DNA of 64,000 nt from Streptomyces canus 299MFChir4.1 (GCF_000383615.1 NZ_KB911596.1:153783-217782); one strand, 5' to 3'; shown: positions 46,961 to 56,556, numbered from the stretch's first letter. Program-made: numbers and translations. The notes: generated by a model from the sequence alone, not told the origin.

Positions 46961-48154
46961 ATGACGACTGCGCCTCCCACCACCGACCTCTCGGCCGACG
47001 AGGCCCGCCGCATCGTGCTGCGCGCCCAGGGCTTCCTCGGCACCCCCGACCGCCGGGCCGGAGTCCGCGGCGTCCTCCGTCACCTCGGCGCGGTCCAGCT
47101 CGACACCATCTCGGTCCTCGCCCGCTCCCACGAGCTGATCCCGTACGCCCGTCTCGGTGCGGTGGGCCGCAAGAGCGTGGAGGCCGCCTACTGGACGACC
47201 ACTCCCCTCGGCGCGTCTCCGGACCGACCCCACGCTTTCGAATACTGGTCGCACGCGGCGTGCATCCTCCCCATCGAGGAATGGCCCCACTTCGCCTTCC
47301 GCCGCCGTGCCTACCGCAGCCGCCCGCACTGGAACCACCAGCTCCCGGACGGCACCTATGACCAGGTCATCAAGCAGCTCCGCACCGAAGGCCCCCTCAC
47401 CGCAACAGAGTTGGGCGGCGCGAAGAAGACCAGCGAGTGGTGGGACTGGTCGGGCACCAAGGTCGCCGTCGAGCGTGCCCTGATGTACGGCGAGGTGGTC
47501 TGCGTGGAGCGCCGCGGCTGGAAGCGCGTGTACGACCTCGCGGAGCGCGCCGTGCCCGCCGACCTGCTCCACGACGAGCTGGACGACACCGAGTGCGTGC
47601 GTCGCCTGGTCGGTCTCGCCGGCCAGGCGCTGGGCGTCGGCACCCGCGCGGACATCGCCGACTACCACCGCCTCAGGGGCGAACAGGTCGACGCGGTGAT
47701 CGCCGACTCGGGTCTGGTGCCGGTGACGGTCGAGGGCTGGGGCAAGCCTGCCTGGGCCGATCCCGCCGCTCTGGAGACAGCACCGCGCGGGCGCCACCGC
47801 ACCACTCTGCTGTCCCCGTTCGACTCCCTGATCTGGGAACGCGCGCGCACGGAGCGGATCTTCGGCTTCACCCACCGCCTGGAGGCGTACGTCCCCAAGC
47901 CCAAGCGGGTCTACGGCTATTTCGCGATGCCGGTGCTGGCCGGTGGCCGTCTCGTCGGCCGCGTGGACCCGGCCCGGGAGGGGAGCACGCTGGTGGCCAG
48001 GCAGGTCACTGTGGACGGCCCGAAGGCGCTCCCGGCGGTCGCCCAGGCCCTGGTCGAGGCGGCGAGCTGGGTGGACTGCACGGACATCCGGGTCGAGCGG
48101 GTGGACTCACCGGACCTGCGCGAGCCCCTCGTGAAGGCACTAGCGGATCTCTAG
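46961..48154 (+). CDS. Winged-helix YcaQ-like protein (HTH_42 family)
   Basis: 397 residues from the ATG at 46961, 50 bases after the GNAT gene. Typical blocks are LSADEARRIVLRAQGFLG, LGAVQLDTISVLARSHELI, EYWSHAACILPIEEWPHFAFRRR, LLSPFDSLIWERARTERIFGF and KRVYGYFAMPVL. This family includes E. coli YcaQ, a DNA glycosylase that unhooks interstrand cross-links, and Streptomyces AlkX/azinomycin self-resistance glycosylases. By homology it repairs DNA alkylation or cross-links. Its 3' end overlaps the end of the convergent response regulator gene by 15 bases. Confidence 0.9.
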   Translation: MTTAPPTTDLSADEARRIVLRAQGFLGTPDRRAGVRGVLRHLGAVQLDTISVLARSHELIPYARLGAVGRKSVEAAYWTTTPLGASPDRPHAFEYWSHAACILPIEEWPHFAFRRRAYRSRPHWNHQLPDGTYDQVIKQLRTEGPLTATELGGAKKTSEWWDWSGTKVAVERALMYGEVVCVERRGWKRVYDLAERAVPADLLHDELDDTECVRRLVGLAGQALGVGTRADIADYHRLRGEQVDAVIADSGLVPVTVEGWGKPAWADPAALETAPRGRHRTTLLSPFDSLIWERARTERIFGFTHRLEAYVPKPKRVYGYFAMPVLAGGRLVGRVDPAREGSTLVARQVTVDGPKALPAVAQALVEAASWVDCTDIRVERVDSPDLREPLVKALADL

Positions 48155-48886
48155 GATCTTCTCCCGCATCGCGTAGACCACCGCCTCCATCCTGGAGTGC
48201 AGCTGCAGCTTCTCCAGGATGTTGCGCACATGGTTCTTCACGGTGTTCTCGGAGATGAACAACTCCTTCGCGATGTCGCGGTTGTTCATCCCGGTGGCGA
48301 CGAGCTTGAGAACCTCCAGCTCACGGTCGGTCAGCCGCGGGGCCGGCACGAGACGGCGCTCGTCCGTCCGCTGGATCATCGACTTGAACTCGGTGAGCAG
48401 TTTCGACGCCATGGAAGGGCTGATCTGCGACTGTCCGTCGGCCACGGCGCGAATGGCGGTGGCCACCTCGTCCGTCGAGATCTCCTTGAGGAGATATCCG
48501 GTCGCGCCCGCCTTGATCGCGTCGTAGAGGTCGGCTTCCTCATCGCTGATCGTCAACATGATGATCTTGGCGCTGGGTGCCACTTCCTTGATGGAGGTGC
48601 AGGCCTCGATCCCGCCCCTCTTGGGCATCCGCACGTCCATCAGAACGATGTCCGGCAGCAGGTCGGCGGCCTTGTCGACGGCCTCGGCGCCGTCGCCCGC
48701 CTCCCCCACGACCTGGATGTCCTCCTCGGCCGCGAGCACGATCTCCAGTCCGCGCCGGAAGAGAGCGTGGTCGTCCACGACGAGAACCCGGATCGGCTCC
48801 TTGCGTGGAGAGCCCGTGTCCGCGCCCATGCCGACGACACCGTCGCCGGCGTCCGCGCCGTGCAGCGGTCCGAAGCTGTCCGCCAT
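48140..48886 (-). CDS. orrA: Orphan NarL/LuxR-family response regulator, OrrA-like
   Basis: 248 residues from the ATG at 48886, preceded by GGGGAGG five bases upstream, which decides the start. The receiver domain is at about 32-150 (VLVVDDHALFRRGLE, phosphoacceptor Asp in VLMDVRMP, Lys in LLKEIS). The LuxR helix-turn-helix is at about 180-245 (LTDRELEVLKLVATGMNNRDIAKELFISENTVKNHV). No histidine kinase is adjacent. Position next to secA and hpf matches SCO3008 (OrrA), an orphan regulator linked to antibiotic production and development; the name rests on recollection of that synteny. Confidence 0.85.
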   Translation of the reverse strand: MADSFGPLHGADAGDGVVGMGADTGSPRKEPIRVLVVDDHALFRRGLEIVLAAEEDIQVVGEAGDGAEAVDKAADLLPDIVLMDVRMPKRGGIEACTSIKEVAPSAKIIMLTISDEEADLYDAIKAGATGYLLKEISTDEVATAIRAVADGQSQISPSMASKLLTEFKSMIQRTDERRLVPAPRLTDRELEVLKLVATGMNNRDIAKELFISENTVKNHVRNILEKLQLHSRMEAVVYAMREKILEIR

Positions 48887-49028
48887 CGTTCCTCCCCCTG
48901 AAGGCTGTGGCTGATCCTGTGCCATCGCCAACCCAAGGCAACGACCCACCGGTTGGGCCGGTGGGGCCATGATTTCATGCCCAGACGACAGTGAGGTGAC
49001 AGAGCGGGGCGCGAAGTGGTCGCACGCG

Positions 49029-49065
49029 GGTGCCCCTGGGGGCGCACACGCGCTCCAGGGGCACC
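49029..49065 (-). terminator. Terminator after hpf
   Basis: Perfect 11-base arms GGTGCCCCTGG / CCAGGGGCACC with a 15-base loop, 23 bases beyond the hpf stop. Confidence 0.75.
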
Positions 49066-49088
49066 GGCTCAGCTGTCATCCGGGAGGG

Positions 49089-49781
49089 TCAGCTGCCCGT
49101 CGTGTCGCCGGCCGCGGGAGAGTGCGCCCGGGCGACCATCGGGTCCGTGCTCAGGTGGATGACGCCGTAGTCATAGGCGTGCCGCCGGTAGACGACACTC
49201 GGTTCCTTGGTCTCGGAGTCGACGAACAGATAGAAGTCGTGCCCGACCAGTTCCATCTCGTAGAGCGCCTGGTCGAGGGTCATCGGGGAGGCGACGTGGG
49301 TCTTCTCACGGACGACGAGGGGACCTTCACCCTTGATCTCCAGCGAGCCGATCTTCTTGACGGGCACGCCGTCCGAGTCTTCCTCGTGGACGGGGTGGCC
49401 GTTGCCGTTGAGCGTCGCCGCGTCCGGAACGTGGTCGGGGACCTCAGCTGCCGTGAGCCGCCGTGCGCCCCTGCGCGTGTGGCGCTTGTCGTGCTCCTTG
49501 CGAAGCCGGGCGTCCAGCTTCTCCGCCGCCAAGTCAAGTGCCGCATACGGGTCGCTGGCTGCCGCTTCCGCCCGGATCACCGGACCGCGGGAGCGGAGCG
49601 TGATCTCCACTCGGTCACAGCGGTCGGCCTGTCGGGGGTTCGGCTCCTTGGACACCTCGACGTCGAGGCTGATCACCTTGCCATCGAGCTTCTGGATCTT
49701 CTCCAGCTTCAGCTTCTCGGCCACGTGCTTGCGGAACCGCTCGGGCACCTCGGTCTTGCGGCCCTTGACGACGATGTCCAC
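49089..49781 (-). CDS. hpf: Ribosome hibernation promoting factor, long form
   Basis: 230 residues from a GTG at 49781 (VDIVVKGRKTEVPERF) with GGAG six bases upstream; the frame is open further 5' but without conserved residues. The N-terminal YfiA/HPF domain covers about 1-105 (ERFRKHVAEKLKLEKIQKLDGKVISLDVEVSKE), then a Lys/Arg linker, and a C-terminal dimerisation domain about 165-225 (SPMTLDQALYEMELVGHDFYLFVDSET). The long form makes 100S ribosome dimers in resting cells. It may protect ribosomes in stationary phase and spores. Confidence 0.95.
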   Translation of the reverse strand: MDIVVKGRKTEVPERFRKHVAEKLKLEKIQKLDGKVISLDVEVSKEPNPRQADRCDRVEITLRSRGPVIRAEAAASDPYAALDLAAEKLDARLRKEHDKRHTRRGARRLTAAEVPDHVPDAATLNGNGHPVHEEDSDGVPVKKIGSLEIKGEGPLVVREKTHVASPMTLDQALYEMELVGHDFYLFVDSETKEPSVVYRRHAYDYGVIHLSTDPMVARAHSPAAGDTTGS

Positions 49782-50093
49782 GCAGAACTCCGTTCCCGGA
49801 TCGCTCCGCCTCGATGCGGAGCATCTCCCTTTTGCACCAGGCTCCGGTGAGCCCCGGAACCTCGGACTCGGTGACGTCCACCTCCTCCCCCGCGGGCAAG
49901 ATCTCCATTCCACCGTCGCGGGTGATGGTGGAAATCCCGCGGGCACGGCATTCGGATCTGCGAGGTGTGGCCTGCGCCTTTCTCTCACAACCGAACATAT
50001 CTCGCCTGGACGGATGTCGTCACCCTCTACCGCGGTGTACCTCCGTTCAGGTGAATTGATCCTCTCGTAACCTGCAACGATGCAACTACACAG
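49782..50093. promoter_or_regulatory. Upstream region of hpf
   Basis: 312 bases between the hpf start and the ComF-like stop. It is expected to hold the hpf promoter; the part at about 49980-50080 is less GC-rich. No stress-sigma-type -35/-10 pair could be assigned, and no other gene is seen. Confidence 0.35.
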
Positions 50094-51671
50094 TCAGTTC
50101 CGGTTTATTTCGAAGGAATCCGGCGACGCCGCGACCACGGCCGCACAGACGACGTCACGCACTCCCCCGGCGCCCGCCGTTGTCGCCACGCAGCGCTCCC
50201 GGTCCGTGTCCTCCTCCGTCACTGCGACCATCCGTTCCCCCATGCCTTCCCGAGTTGCCGCGGTGTACACGAGGACCGTCGGATCATCGCCGCATCCGGC
50301 CACCACTCGTCCACCACGGCGCCCGCTTCCGTCCTGCCGCCGTTCGCCATGGCATCCGTCCGTTCCCAGCGACCGAGGACCGCTGCGCTCTCCTTGTCCC
50401 TGTTGTCGATGATCACGGTGTCCGGCGGTCGTCCGTTCACCGCGGCGAGCGATGCTCTCCCGAGCGCCCACCGCCCGGTTCTCCCGAGCCCTCGCCGCCC
50501 GAAGCTCGCCAGCCCGCGCCTCCTGGACAGCCCGCGCCGCCTCGGTCAGGGACGCTCCCGTCGTCATCAGGTCGTCGACCAGCACCACCAGCCCCTCGGC
50601 CAGAAGCCGTCCGCCACCGGGAATCACGGTCAGCGCGCCCGCGAGATTGTCCAGCCGCTGCCGGGAGTTGAGCCCCGACTGGTCGGCCACCCCCCGCCGC
50701 TGCCGCAGGACGGCGACCACCCGCGCCGCCATCCCCGCCCGCCGCAGCTCTCCCGCTGCAGCAAGGGCGATCCGCCGCGTCGGATCATGCCCCCTGGCCC
50801 GAACCGCCCGCCGCGCGGACGGCACAGGAACGAGCAAGACGGGCACACCGATCCCGTCTTCCTCCCATCCCCCACGAGCGCACACACCCGGCCTCGGGCC
50901 ACCGGTCCCGGTGCCGGTTGCGGTTCCGCCCAACGACTCACCCCCCGACAAGCCACGTGCGGCTAGGGTCTCTGCCCCCGGCACTCCGCTGCCCTTACCC
51001 CTGCCGCTGCCCAAGGCGTCTACACCAGAGGCACGGCCGACCCTGTCCCAGGCCGCCTCGACACCTGCCCCGTCCCGGATCCCGGCCAAAGCTACTTCAC
51101 CTGTCCCACCTACCGCCCACGACCACCCGGCCCCGCCGACAGAGGCCATGCACGCACCCGCCCCCCGGGCAGAGTCCACAAACGTCCCCGCCCCACCAGC
51201 CCGCCCCACAGACGTGTCCGCCCCACCAGCCTCCGCCCCGTCAAGGCCCCCCGTGCCGCACCCAGCAGGTCCACCCCCCTCCAACTCCCCACCACGCCCG
51301 ACCGAGGCCCCACAACCCTGCTCCCAGGCCCCCCAAGGCCACTCCCACGCCGATACCTCACCCCCCGGCTCACACACCTCCCGCACGCTCGCCCACACAG
51401 CCCCCGCCAGAGCCGTACCGAGCGGGCCCGCAAGGCCCATTGCCCCCCTCTCCTTGTGGGCCAGCAACACCGCCCGTACCGAATCCGCATACCGAGCCGC
51501 CGCGTGCACGACCGGCAGTCCGGGCGGCTCCGGCACCGGTCGCACCCGGCTCGGCGCGGCCCCGTACAAGGCGGCACGGCACTCCGGACAGAGCGCCGTG
51601 CGAGGCTTCCCGCAGCCTCCACACTCGGCCGGCAGCACCAGATCGGTGAGGTCCTGCCACCACCCCCGCAT
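50094..51671 (-). CDS. ComF-family phosphoribosyltransferase-like protein with two large insertions
   Basis: 525 residues from the ATG at 51671, about twice the usual ComF length. The conserved parts are an N-terminal zinc-ribbon (LVLPAECGGCGKPRTALCPEC), a VPVLLVPVPSARRAVRARGHDP block near 277-297, QSGLNSRQRLDNLAGA, the PRPP-binding motif VVLVDDLMTTGASLTEA near 362-378, and the family end VVAASPDSFEINRN. Between these are two low-complexity insertions: residues about 98-275 (Gly/Ala-rich) and about 386-506 (Arg/Gly/Glu-rich). Both keep the frame and the flanks are intact. ComF-like proteins are linked to DNA uptake or nucleotide metabolism; here the role is unknown. Confidence 0.85.
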   Translation of the reverse strand: MRGWWQDLTDLVLPAECGGCGKPRTALCPECRAALYGAAPSRVRPVPEPPGLPVVHAAARYADSVRAVLLAHKERGAMGLAGPLGTALAGAVWASVREVCEPGGEVSAWEWPWGAWEQGCGASVGRGGELEGGGPAGCGTGGLDGAEAGGADTSVGRAGGAGTFVDSARGAGACMASVGGAGWSWAVGGTGEVALAGIRDGAGVEAAWDRVGRASGVDALGSGRGKGSGVPGAETLAARGLSGGESLGGTATGTGTGGPRPGVCARGGWEEDGIGVPVLLVPVPSARRAVRARGHDPTRRIALAAAGELRRAGMAARVVAVLRQRRGVADQSGLNSRQRLDNLAGALTVIPGGGRLLAEGLVVLVDDLMTTGASLTEAARAVQEARAGELRAARARENRAVGARESIARRGERTTAGHRDHRQQGQGERSGPRSLGTDGCHGERRQDGSGRRGGRVVAGCGDDPTVLVYTAATREGMGERMVAVTEEDTDRERCVATTAGAGGVRDVVCAAVVAASPDSFEINRN

Positions 51672-51973
51672 GCCCACCACTGTGCCAACGCCGAAGCCGA
51701 CAGACCACCCCTGTGGATAACTCCCTGTGGAAAACCCTGGCCCGGGGCGCGAACAACAGTTCCCACCACAATTACCGGCCCTATACAGCGAACCGGCAGA
51801 CCGCGCACACGGCCCGCGAATCAACCCCGTACGACGATTCCGACCCGCCCCGCTGGCGAATCCGAACCGCCGCAGGCCATGAATCCCCACCCGCCCCAGA
51901 ACAAAAGCGGCCACCCTCGCCGGGACCTCGCCCCGGCAAAAGCGGCCGCTCCCGACAGGGCGGTCCCGTCACC
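51672..51973. other. Gap between the ComF-like gene and lpqB
   Basis: 302 bases. It contains the lpqB terminator candidate at 51919-51937 and a direct repeat CAAAAGCGGCC (51902-51912 and 51937-51947). The rest should hold the promoter of the ComF-like gene. No gene seen. Confidence 0.5.
51919..51937 (-). terminator. Possible terminator after lpqB
   Basis: Hairpin GCCGGG / CCCGGC with a seven-base loop, 37 bases past the lpqB stop. Confidence 0.45.
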
Positions 51974-53818
51974 TCAGCCCGGATAGACCGGCGCCGTCCC
52001 GTCCGCGTCCACCTTCTGCCACTGCGCCCCGGACGGCAGCCGTACGATCCCGTCCTCCGAGTAGGCGACGAGGGGCATGTCGGCGTCCTCGGACGCCGCG
52101 AGCTCCTTCACACCCGTGAGCGCGGCCGGCGGCGGCCCCTCCGGAGTGGAGCCGTCGACCTGGACGTAGCGCGTCTGCTGCACGCCGCCCTGCTCGCGCC
52201 CGACCACCACGAGCCTGCTGTCGCCGGCCCAGGACATGGTCGTGACCTCCTCAAGGTCCGGTGTCGTGGAGCGCAGCTCCCGCACCGAGACGCTCTGAGG
52301 GTCCCCGGTCCTGCCCTCCCGCTCGATCCGCCCGATGAACAGCGACTGCTTGCCGCCCTTCTCCACGACGAGGGCGATCCGCACCCCGTCTGCGGCCACC
52401 CGCAGGTCCCTGATACGCCCGTCGAGCCCCGGAGTCTCCACCTCCAGCGGCTTGCCCGCGCCCTCCTTGAACAGCAGCAGCCGCGGATCGACGGGGTTCC
52501 GGTCGGCCACCCACAGATCGCCCTCGGTGTCCCAGCTCGGCGTGGTCAGCCGGTCCCCGGTCGTCTTGCCGCTGCTGACCAGCACCGGCTCTCCGAGCGA
52601 CCCGCCCGACACCAGCGACCCTACGTACAGCGCCTTGCCGTCGAGGCCGACACCGGCCGCCGTGTGCTCGTCACGCGAGACGGCCACCGACCGCAGATCC
52701 TTGTCGCCTTCGCCCAGCGCTCCGGGCACCGCCACCGGCTGGGCCTTCGTACCGCTGCCGTCCGGCTCCGCCGAGACCCGTACGAGCCGGTGCTCGCCGT
52801 TCACGAAGTACAGGAACTCGGGCTTCTCGACGGATCCGCGCGTGGCGTCCCCGTTGGCGTCGGTCTCGGCGGCGGAGCACAACTGCCTGCCGCCCGCCTG
52901 CAGCTCGACCTCGTCCACGGCAGGGGTGAGGCCCTGCAGGGTGAACAGCAGTTGGGCCGCCATCGCCTTGCACTGGTCCGCACCGACGTGCTCGGCCTTG
53001 TCGTTGAGCGGCACCGTCAGCGTGCTCCGGTCGTCGGGAGCCAGCGAGGAGACGCCGATCCTGAGGGCCGTGCCGGTGGGAAAACTCGTCCTGACGACGG
53101 GATCGAGCCAGGTCGTCGGCCCGCTGAGCAGGGAGCGCACCAACTGCGTCATGGGGTCCACGCGCTCGCGCACATACACGGGGTCGGCGACCGCCACGGT
53201 CTGCGGAGCCGTCACCGCCCTGGTGTTCGACGCGAAGTAGTACTTATTGACGGACACGTAGTTCCGCTGGAAGTCCGACCTGCCCATGACGACACCGCGC
53301 GGAGGGCTGTCGATCCGCCACTGCTTGGTCTTCTTGTCGTGGACGAGGTGCACGGTCTCCCGGTACTCGCCCGATGCCGGCGAGTACGACTGCTGCGCGT
53401 CCACCACCGCCACCTTGGTGCCGACCAGAGTGAACGACTTGTCGTCGCTCTGCTCCCGGTCCACGGGCGGCACCACGTCCGCACCGGGTCCGTCGTCGAG
53501 GACCGTGGTGGACAGCCCCGGCTGCCACTGCTTCGCCGCACTCGGGGTCAGGTACTTGCGGGCCGTCTCGTAGTTCGGATCGTCGCTGGTCAACGCTTCG
53601 AGAAAGCCCTGCACGATGTCCGTGGGCTCGGCGTCCTCCCGCGGCGGCATCGCGAAGACTCGCACCGGCGTGTCCTGCCGCGCCGTGGAGTCGACCCCGC
53701 GCAGATCCCCGCTGTCCGGCATGGAGGCACACCCCGCCAGCAGTACGACGCCACAGGCGGCGTACGCCACGGTCCGCCCCGGCGTGCGCCAGCCGCGCCC
53801 CTCGCGGTCAGCGTCCAC
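51974..53818 (-). CDS. lpqB: Lipoprotein LpqB, partner of MtrAB
   Basis: 614 residues from a GTG at 53818, preceded by GGGGAGG six bases upstream. The signal peptide ends in lipobox LLAGC (Cys30), then CASMPDSGD. An N-terminal GerMN-like domain is followed by a C-terminal beta-propeller-like region. The start lies inside the last 11 bases of mtrB, so translation is coupled. In actinobacteria LpqB interacts with the MtrB sensor outside the membrane and influences MtrA phosphorylation, division and antibiotic tolerance. Confidence 0.95.
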   Translation of the reverse strand: MDADREGRGWRTPGRTVAYAACGVVLLAGCASMPDSGDLRGVDSTARQDTPVRVFAMPPREDAEPTDIVQGFLEALTSDDPNYETARKYLTPSAAKQWQPGLSTTVLDDGPGADVVPPVDREQSDDKSFTLVGTKVAVVDAQQSYSPASGEYRETVHLVHDKKTKQWRIDSPPRGVVMGRSDFQRNYVSVNKYYFASNTRAVTAPQTVAVADPVYVRERVDPMTQLVRSLLSGPTTWLDPVVRTSFPTGTALRIGVSSLAPDDRSTLTVPLNDKAEHVGADQCKAMAAQLLFTLQGLTPAVDEVELQAGGRQLCSAAETDANGDATRGSVEKPEFLYFVNGEHRLVRVSAEPDGSGTKAQPVAVPGALGEGDKDLRSVAVSRDEHTAAGVGLDGKALYVGSLVSGGSLGEPVLVSSGKTTGDRLTTPSWDTEGDLWVADRNPVDPRLLLFKEGAGKPLEVETPGLDGRIRDLRVAADGVRIALVVEKGGKQSLFIGRIEREGRTGDPQSVSVRELRSTTPDLEEVTTMSWAGDSRLVVVGREQGGVQQTRYVQVDGSTPEGPPPAALTGVKELAASEDADMPLVAYSEDGIVRLPSGAQWQKVDADGTAPVYPG

Positions 53819-55877
53819 GGAAGGCCTCCCCCTGCTGTTCGTACGACTCCTGTGACCCGGCGTCCGGACGGCCGGCGGTCCCACCGCCTGGCGTGTGCCC
53901 GCCCGAAGAGCTGTCCGGCCGTGGCGCACTCGACGACGGCCGGGGCACCACGCGCGCGCCGTTGCCCGGCAACGCCGTCGGATCCGCCGTGGGTGCCACG
54001 GTGGCCGACCTGGGCGCTATCGGATCCCGCGAGGTCACTTGGTCGCCCATCGGCTGAGCCGGCACGGTGGCCGTCTTGTCGCCGCCCCCACGCGGCAGAC
54101 CGGCGTCATCCAGTCCACGATTGCGGCGCGAGTCCTTGGGCTCCAGCGGTATCGGCGAGCCCCGCAGCGGCTCGTCGGCCGTCCTCGGCAACGTCAGCCG
54201 GAACTGCGAACCGCCACCCGGCTCACCCCACGCCTGCAGCCAGCCGCCGTGCAGCCGCGCGTCCTCCAGGGCGATGGACAGCCCCAGCCCGGTACCGCCG
54301 GTGGTACGCGCGCGTGCCGGGTCGGCCCGCCAGAAGCGGCTGAACACGCGCGTGGCCTCGCCGGGCTTGAGGCCGACGCCGTAGTCGCGCACCGCGATCG
54401 CGACCGCCCCGCCCGCCGAAGCCAGCTTGACGACGACGTCCTTGCCCTCGCCGTGCTCGACGGCGTTGACGACGAGATTGCGCAGCACCCGCTCCACCCG
54501 CCGGGCGTCGGCCTCGGCTATGACAGGCTGCTGGTCACCCACGATCCGGACCGTCGAGCCCTTGCGCTCGGCAAGCGGCGCGGCCCCGCCGACCACGCGC
54601 CGTACGACGTCCCTGAGGTCTATCGGCTCGGCCTCCAGCGCGGCCGCGCCCGCGTCGAACCGGCTGATCTCCAGCAGATCCGCGAGCAGCGTCTCGAACC
54701 GGTCCAGCTGGTCGGCGAGCAGCTCGGCCGACCGAGCGGTCATCGGATCGAAGTCCTCGCGCGCGTCATGGATGACGTCGGCGGCCATCCGCACGGTCGT
54801 CAGCGGTGTCCGAAGCTCGTGCGACACGTCCGATACGAACCGCCGCTGCATCCGCGACAGGTCCTCCAACTGCTGGATCTTCAGCTGAAGGTTCTGCGCC
54901 ATCTTGTTGAAGGCCTCGCCGAGCCGCGCGATGTCGTCCTCGCCGGTGACCTTCATCCGCTCCTGGAGCCGCCCGGCGGACAGCCGCTCGGCGATCCCGG
55001 CCGCCATCCGCACCGGCGTGACGACCTGCCGCACCACGAGCCAGGCGATCGCTCCGAGGAGTACGACGACGAAGAGCCCGGCGGTCGCCAGGGTCCCCTT
55101 GACCAGGCTGAGCGACTTCTCCTCCTGGGTGAGCGGGAAGAGGTAGTACAGCTGGTACGGGTCGCCGTTGGGGTCGTTGACCTGCTTGCCGATGACCAGG
55201 GCCGGCTGGGGCTCCTGGTAGGGGTCGTAGACGATGCGGGTGTAGCTCTGGGCGGCAGTCGTACTGTCGTCGATCTTCTCGCGCAGAGCCTCGGGGACGC
55301 TGGCCGTCGGGTCGACGTCGCCCGAGGCACGCGGGCCGCGCCCGCTCCCGCTGTCACCGCCCACGGGCAGGGTCACCACGTCGAAGGCGCCCTGACCGCC
55401 GCTGGAGAGGGAGTAGACGAGATTACTCATCCACTCGATGACGAACTGGTCGGACTGACCGTCCGACGCGGCCGTGTCGTCGGTCCCGGCGTCGGCCTCC
55501 TCCGCCTTCTGCTTGGCCACCGCGAACCCTCCGGTGGCCTGGCTCTGAGACGCCTTGACCTTGGCGTCGAGGAGTCCGTTGCGCACCTGCCCGATGACGA
55601 CGAAGCCCAGCAGGAGGACCACGCCGAGCGACATCAGCAGGGTCGTGGCGACGACCTTGAGCTGGATGTTGCGCCGCCACAGCCGCATCACGGGCAGCAG
55701 CGGCCTGCGCACCCAGCGCATGAGGAGCCTCAGGACAGGGCTTCCCTGGACTCCGCCCTGGAGCAGGCCGCCCTCCACGAAACGTCCCCAGCGGGAACCC
55801 GCCGACTTCCGCCCGACAGGCCGCCCCGCGTCCGCCCCGGTCCGCCGGGGCGACGACGCGGCACTGTCTCCGGACAT
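53808..55877 (-). CDS. mtrB: Sensor histidine kinase MtrB
   Basis: 689 residues from the ATG at 55877, one base after the mtrA stop (AGGA ten bases upstream). TM1 is near 80-105 (VVATTLLMSLGVVLLLGFVVIGQV), an extracellular sensor follows to about 270, then TM2, a HAMP domain, the DHp with SHELRTPL (His in SDVSHELR) and the ATPase domain with NAVEHGEG, RDYGVGL and GTGLGLSI. The C-terminal tail of about 100 residues is Pro/Ser/Arg-rich and not conserved. It phosphorylates MtrA in response to division/envelope signals and overlaps lpqB. Confidence 0.96.
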   Translation of the reverse strand: MSGDSAASSPRRTGADAGRPVGRKSAGSRWGRFVEGGLLQGGVQGSPVLRLLMRWVRRPLLPVMRLWRRNIQLKVVATTLLMSLGVVLLLGFVVIGQVRNGLLDAKVKASQSQATGGFAVAKQKAEEADAGTDDTAASDGQSDQFVIEWMSNLVYSLSSGGQGAFDVVTLPVGGDSGSGRGPRASGDVDPTASVPEALREKIDDSTTAAQSYTRIVYDPYQEPQPALVIGKQVNDPNGDPYQLYYLFPLTQEEKSLSLVKGTLATAGLFVVVLLGAIAWLVVRQVVTPVRMAAGIAERLSAGRLQERMKVTGEDDIARLGEAFNKMAQNLQLKIQQLEDLSRMQRRFVSDVSHELRTPLTTVRMAADVIHDAREDFDPMTARSAELLADQLDRFETLLADLLEISRFDAGAAALEAEPIDLRDVVRRVVGGAAPLAERKGSTVRIVGDQQPVIAEADARRVERVLRNLVVNAVEHGEGKDVVVKLASAGGAVAIAVRDYGVGLKPGEATRVFSRFWRADPARARTTGGTGLGLSIALEDARLHGGWLQAWGEPGGGSQFRLTLPRTADEPLRGSPIPLEPKDSRRNRGLDDAGLPRGGGDKTATVPAQPMGDQVTSRDPIAPRSATVAPTADPTALPGNGARVVPRPSSSAPRPDSSSGGHTPGGGTAGRPDAGSQESYEQQGEAFRGR

Positions 55878-55878
55878 G

Positions 55879-56556
55879 TCAGCTGGGTCCTGCCTTGTAC
55901 CCCACACCACGGACGGTCACCACGATCTCGGGCCGCTCCGGGTCCTTCTCGACCTTGGAGCGCAGCCGCTGTACATGCACGTTGACGAGCCGGGTGTCGG
56001 CGGCGTGCCGATAGCCCCACACCTGCTCCAGGAGCACCTCACGCGTGAACACCTGCCACGGCTTGCGCGCGAGCGCGACCAGCAGGTCGAACTCCAGCGG
56101 TGTCAGCGCGATCGACTGCCCTTCCCGCTTCACGGAGTGCCCGGCCACGTCGATGACCAGGTCGCCGATGGCGAGCTGCTCGGGAGCCGGCTCCTCCGAC
56201 CTCCGAAGCCGCGCCCGGATCCGGGCCACGAGCTCCTTCGGCTTGAACGGCTTCACGATGTAGTCGTCGGCGCCGGACTCCAGCCCCACGACGACATCCA
56301 CCGTGTCGCTCTTGGCCGTCAGCATCACGATCGGCACCCCGGACTCCGCCCTGATCAGACGGCACACCTCGATACCGTCCCGCCCGGGCAGCATCAGATC
56401 CAGCAGCACCAGATCCGGTTTGGCCTCACGGAACGCGGCCAGCGCCTTGTCACCGTCGGCTACGAAAGACGGCTCAAAACCTTCACCACGCAGCACGATG
56501 CCCAACATCTCGGCAAGTGCGGTGTCGTCGTCGACGACAAGGACTCGTCCCTTCAT
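55879..56556 (-). CDS. mtrA: Response regulator MtrA
   Basis: 225 residues, OmpR family. The receiver domain has phosphoacceptor Asp in VLLDLMLPG, MLTAKSD and VKPFKPKEL. The winged-helix DNA-binding domain is at about 135-225 (LTPLEFDLLVALARKPWQVFTREVLLEQVWG, ADTRLVNVHVQRLRSKVE). MtrA is a master regulator of division, DNA replication, development and antibiotic production in Streptomyces. It is the first gene of mtrA-mtrB-lpqB; only one base separates it from mtrB. Confidence 0.97.
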   Translation of the reverse strand: MKGRVLVVDDDTALAEMLGIVLRGEGFEPSFVADGDKALAAFREAKPDLVLLDLMLPGRDGIEVCRLIRAESGVPIVMLTAKSDTVDVVVGLESGADDYIVKPFKPKELVARIRARLRRSEEPAPEQLAIGDLVIDVAGHSVKREGQSIALTPLEFDLLVALARKPWQVFTREVLLEQVWGYRHAADTRLVNVHVQRLRSKVEKDPERPEIVVTVRGVGYKAGPS

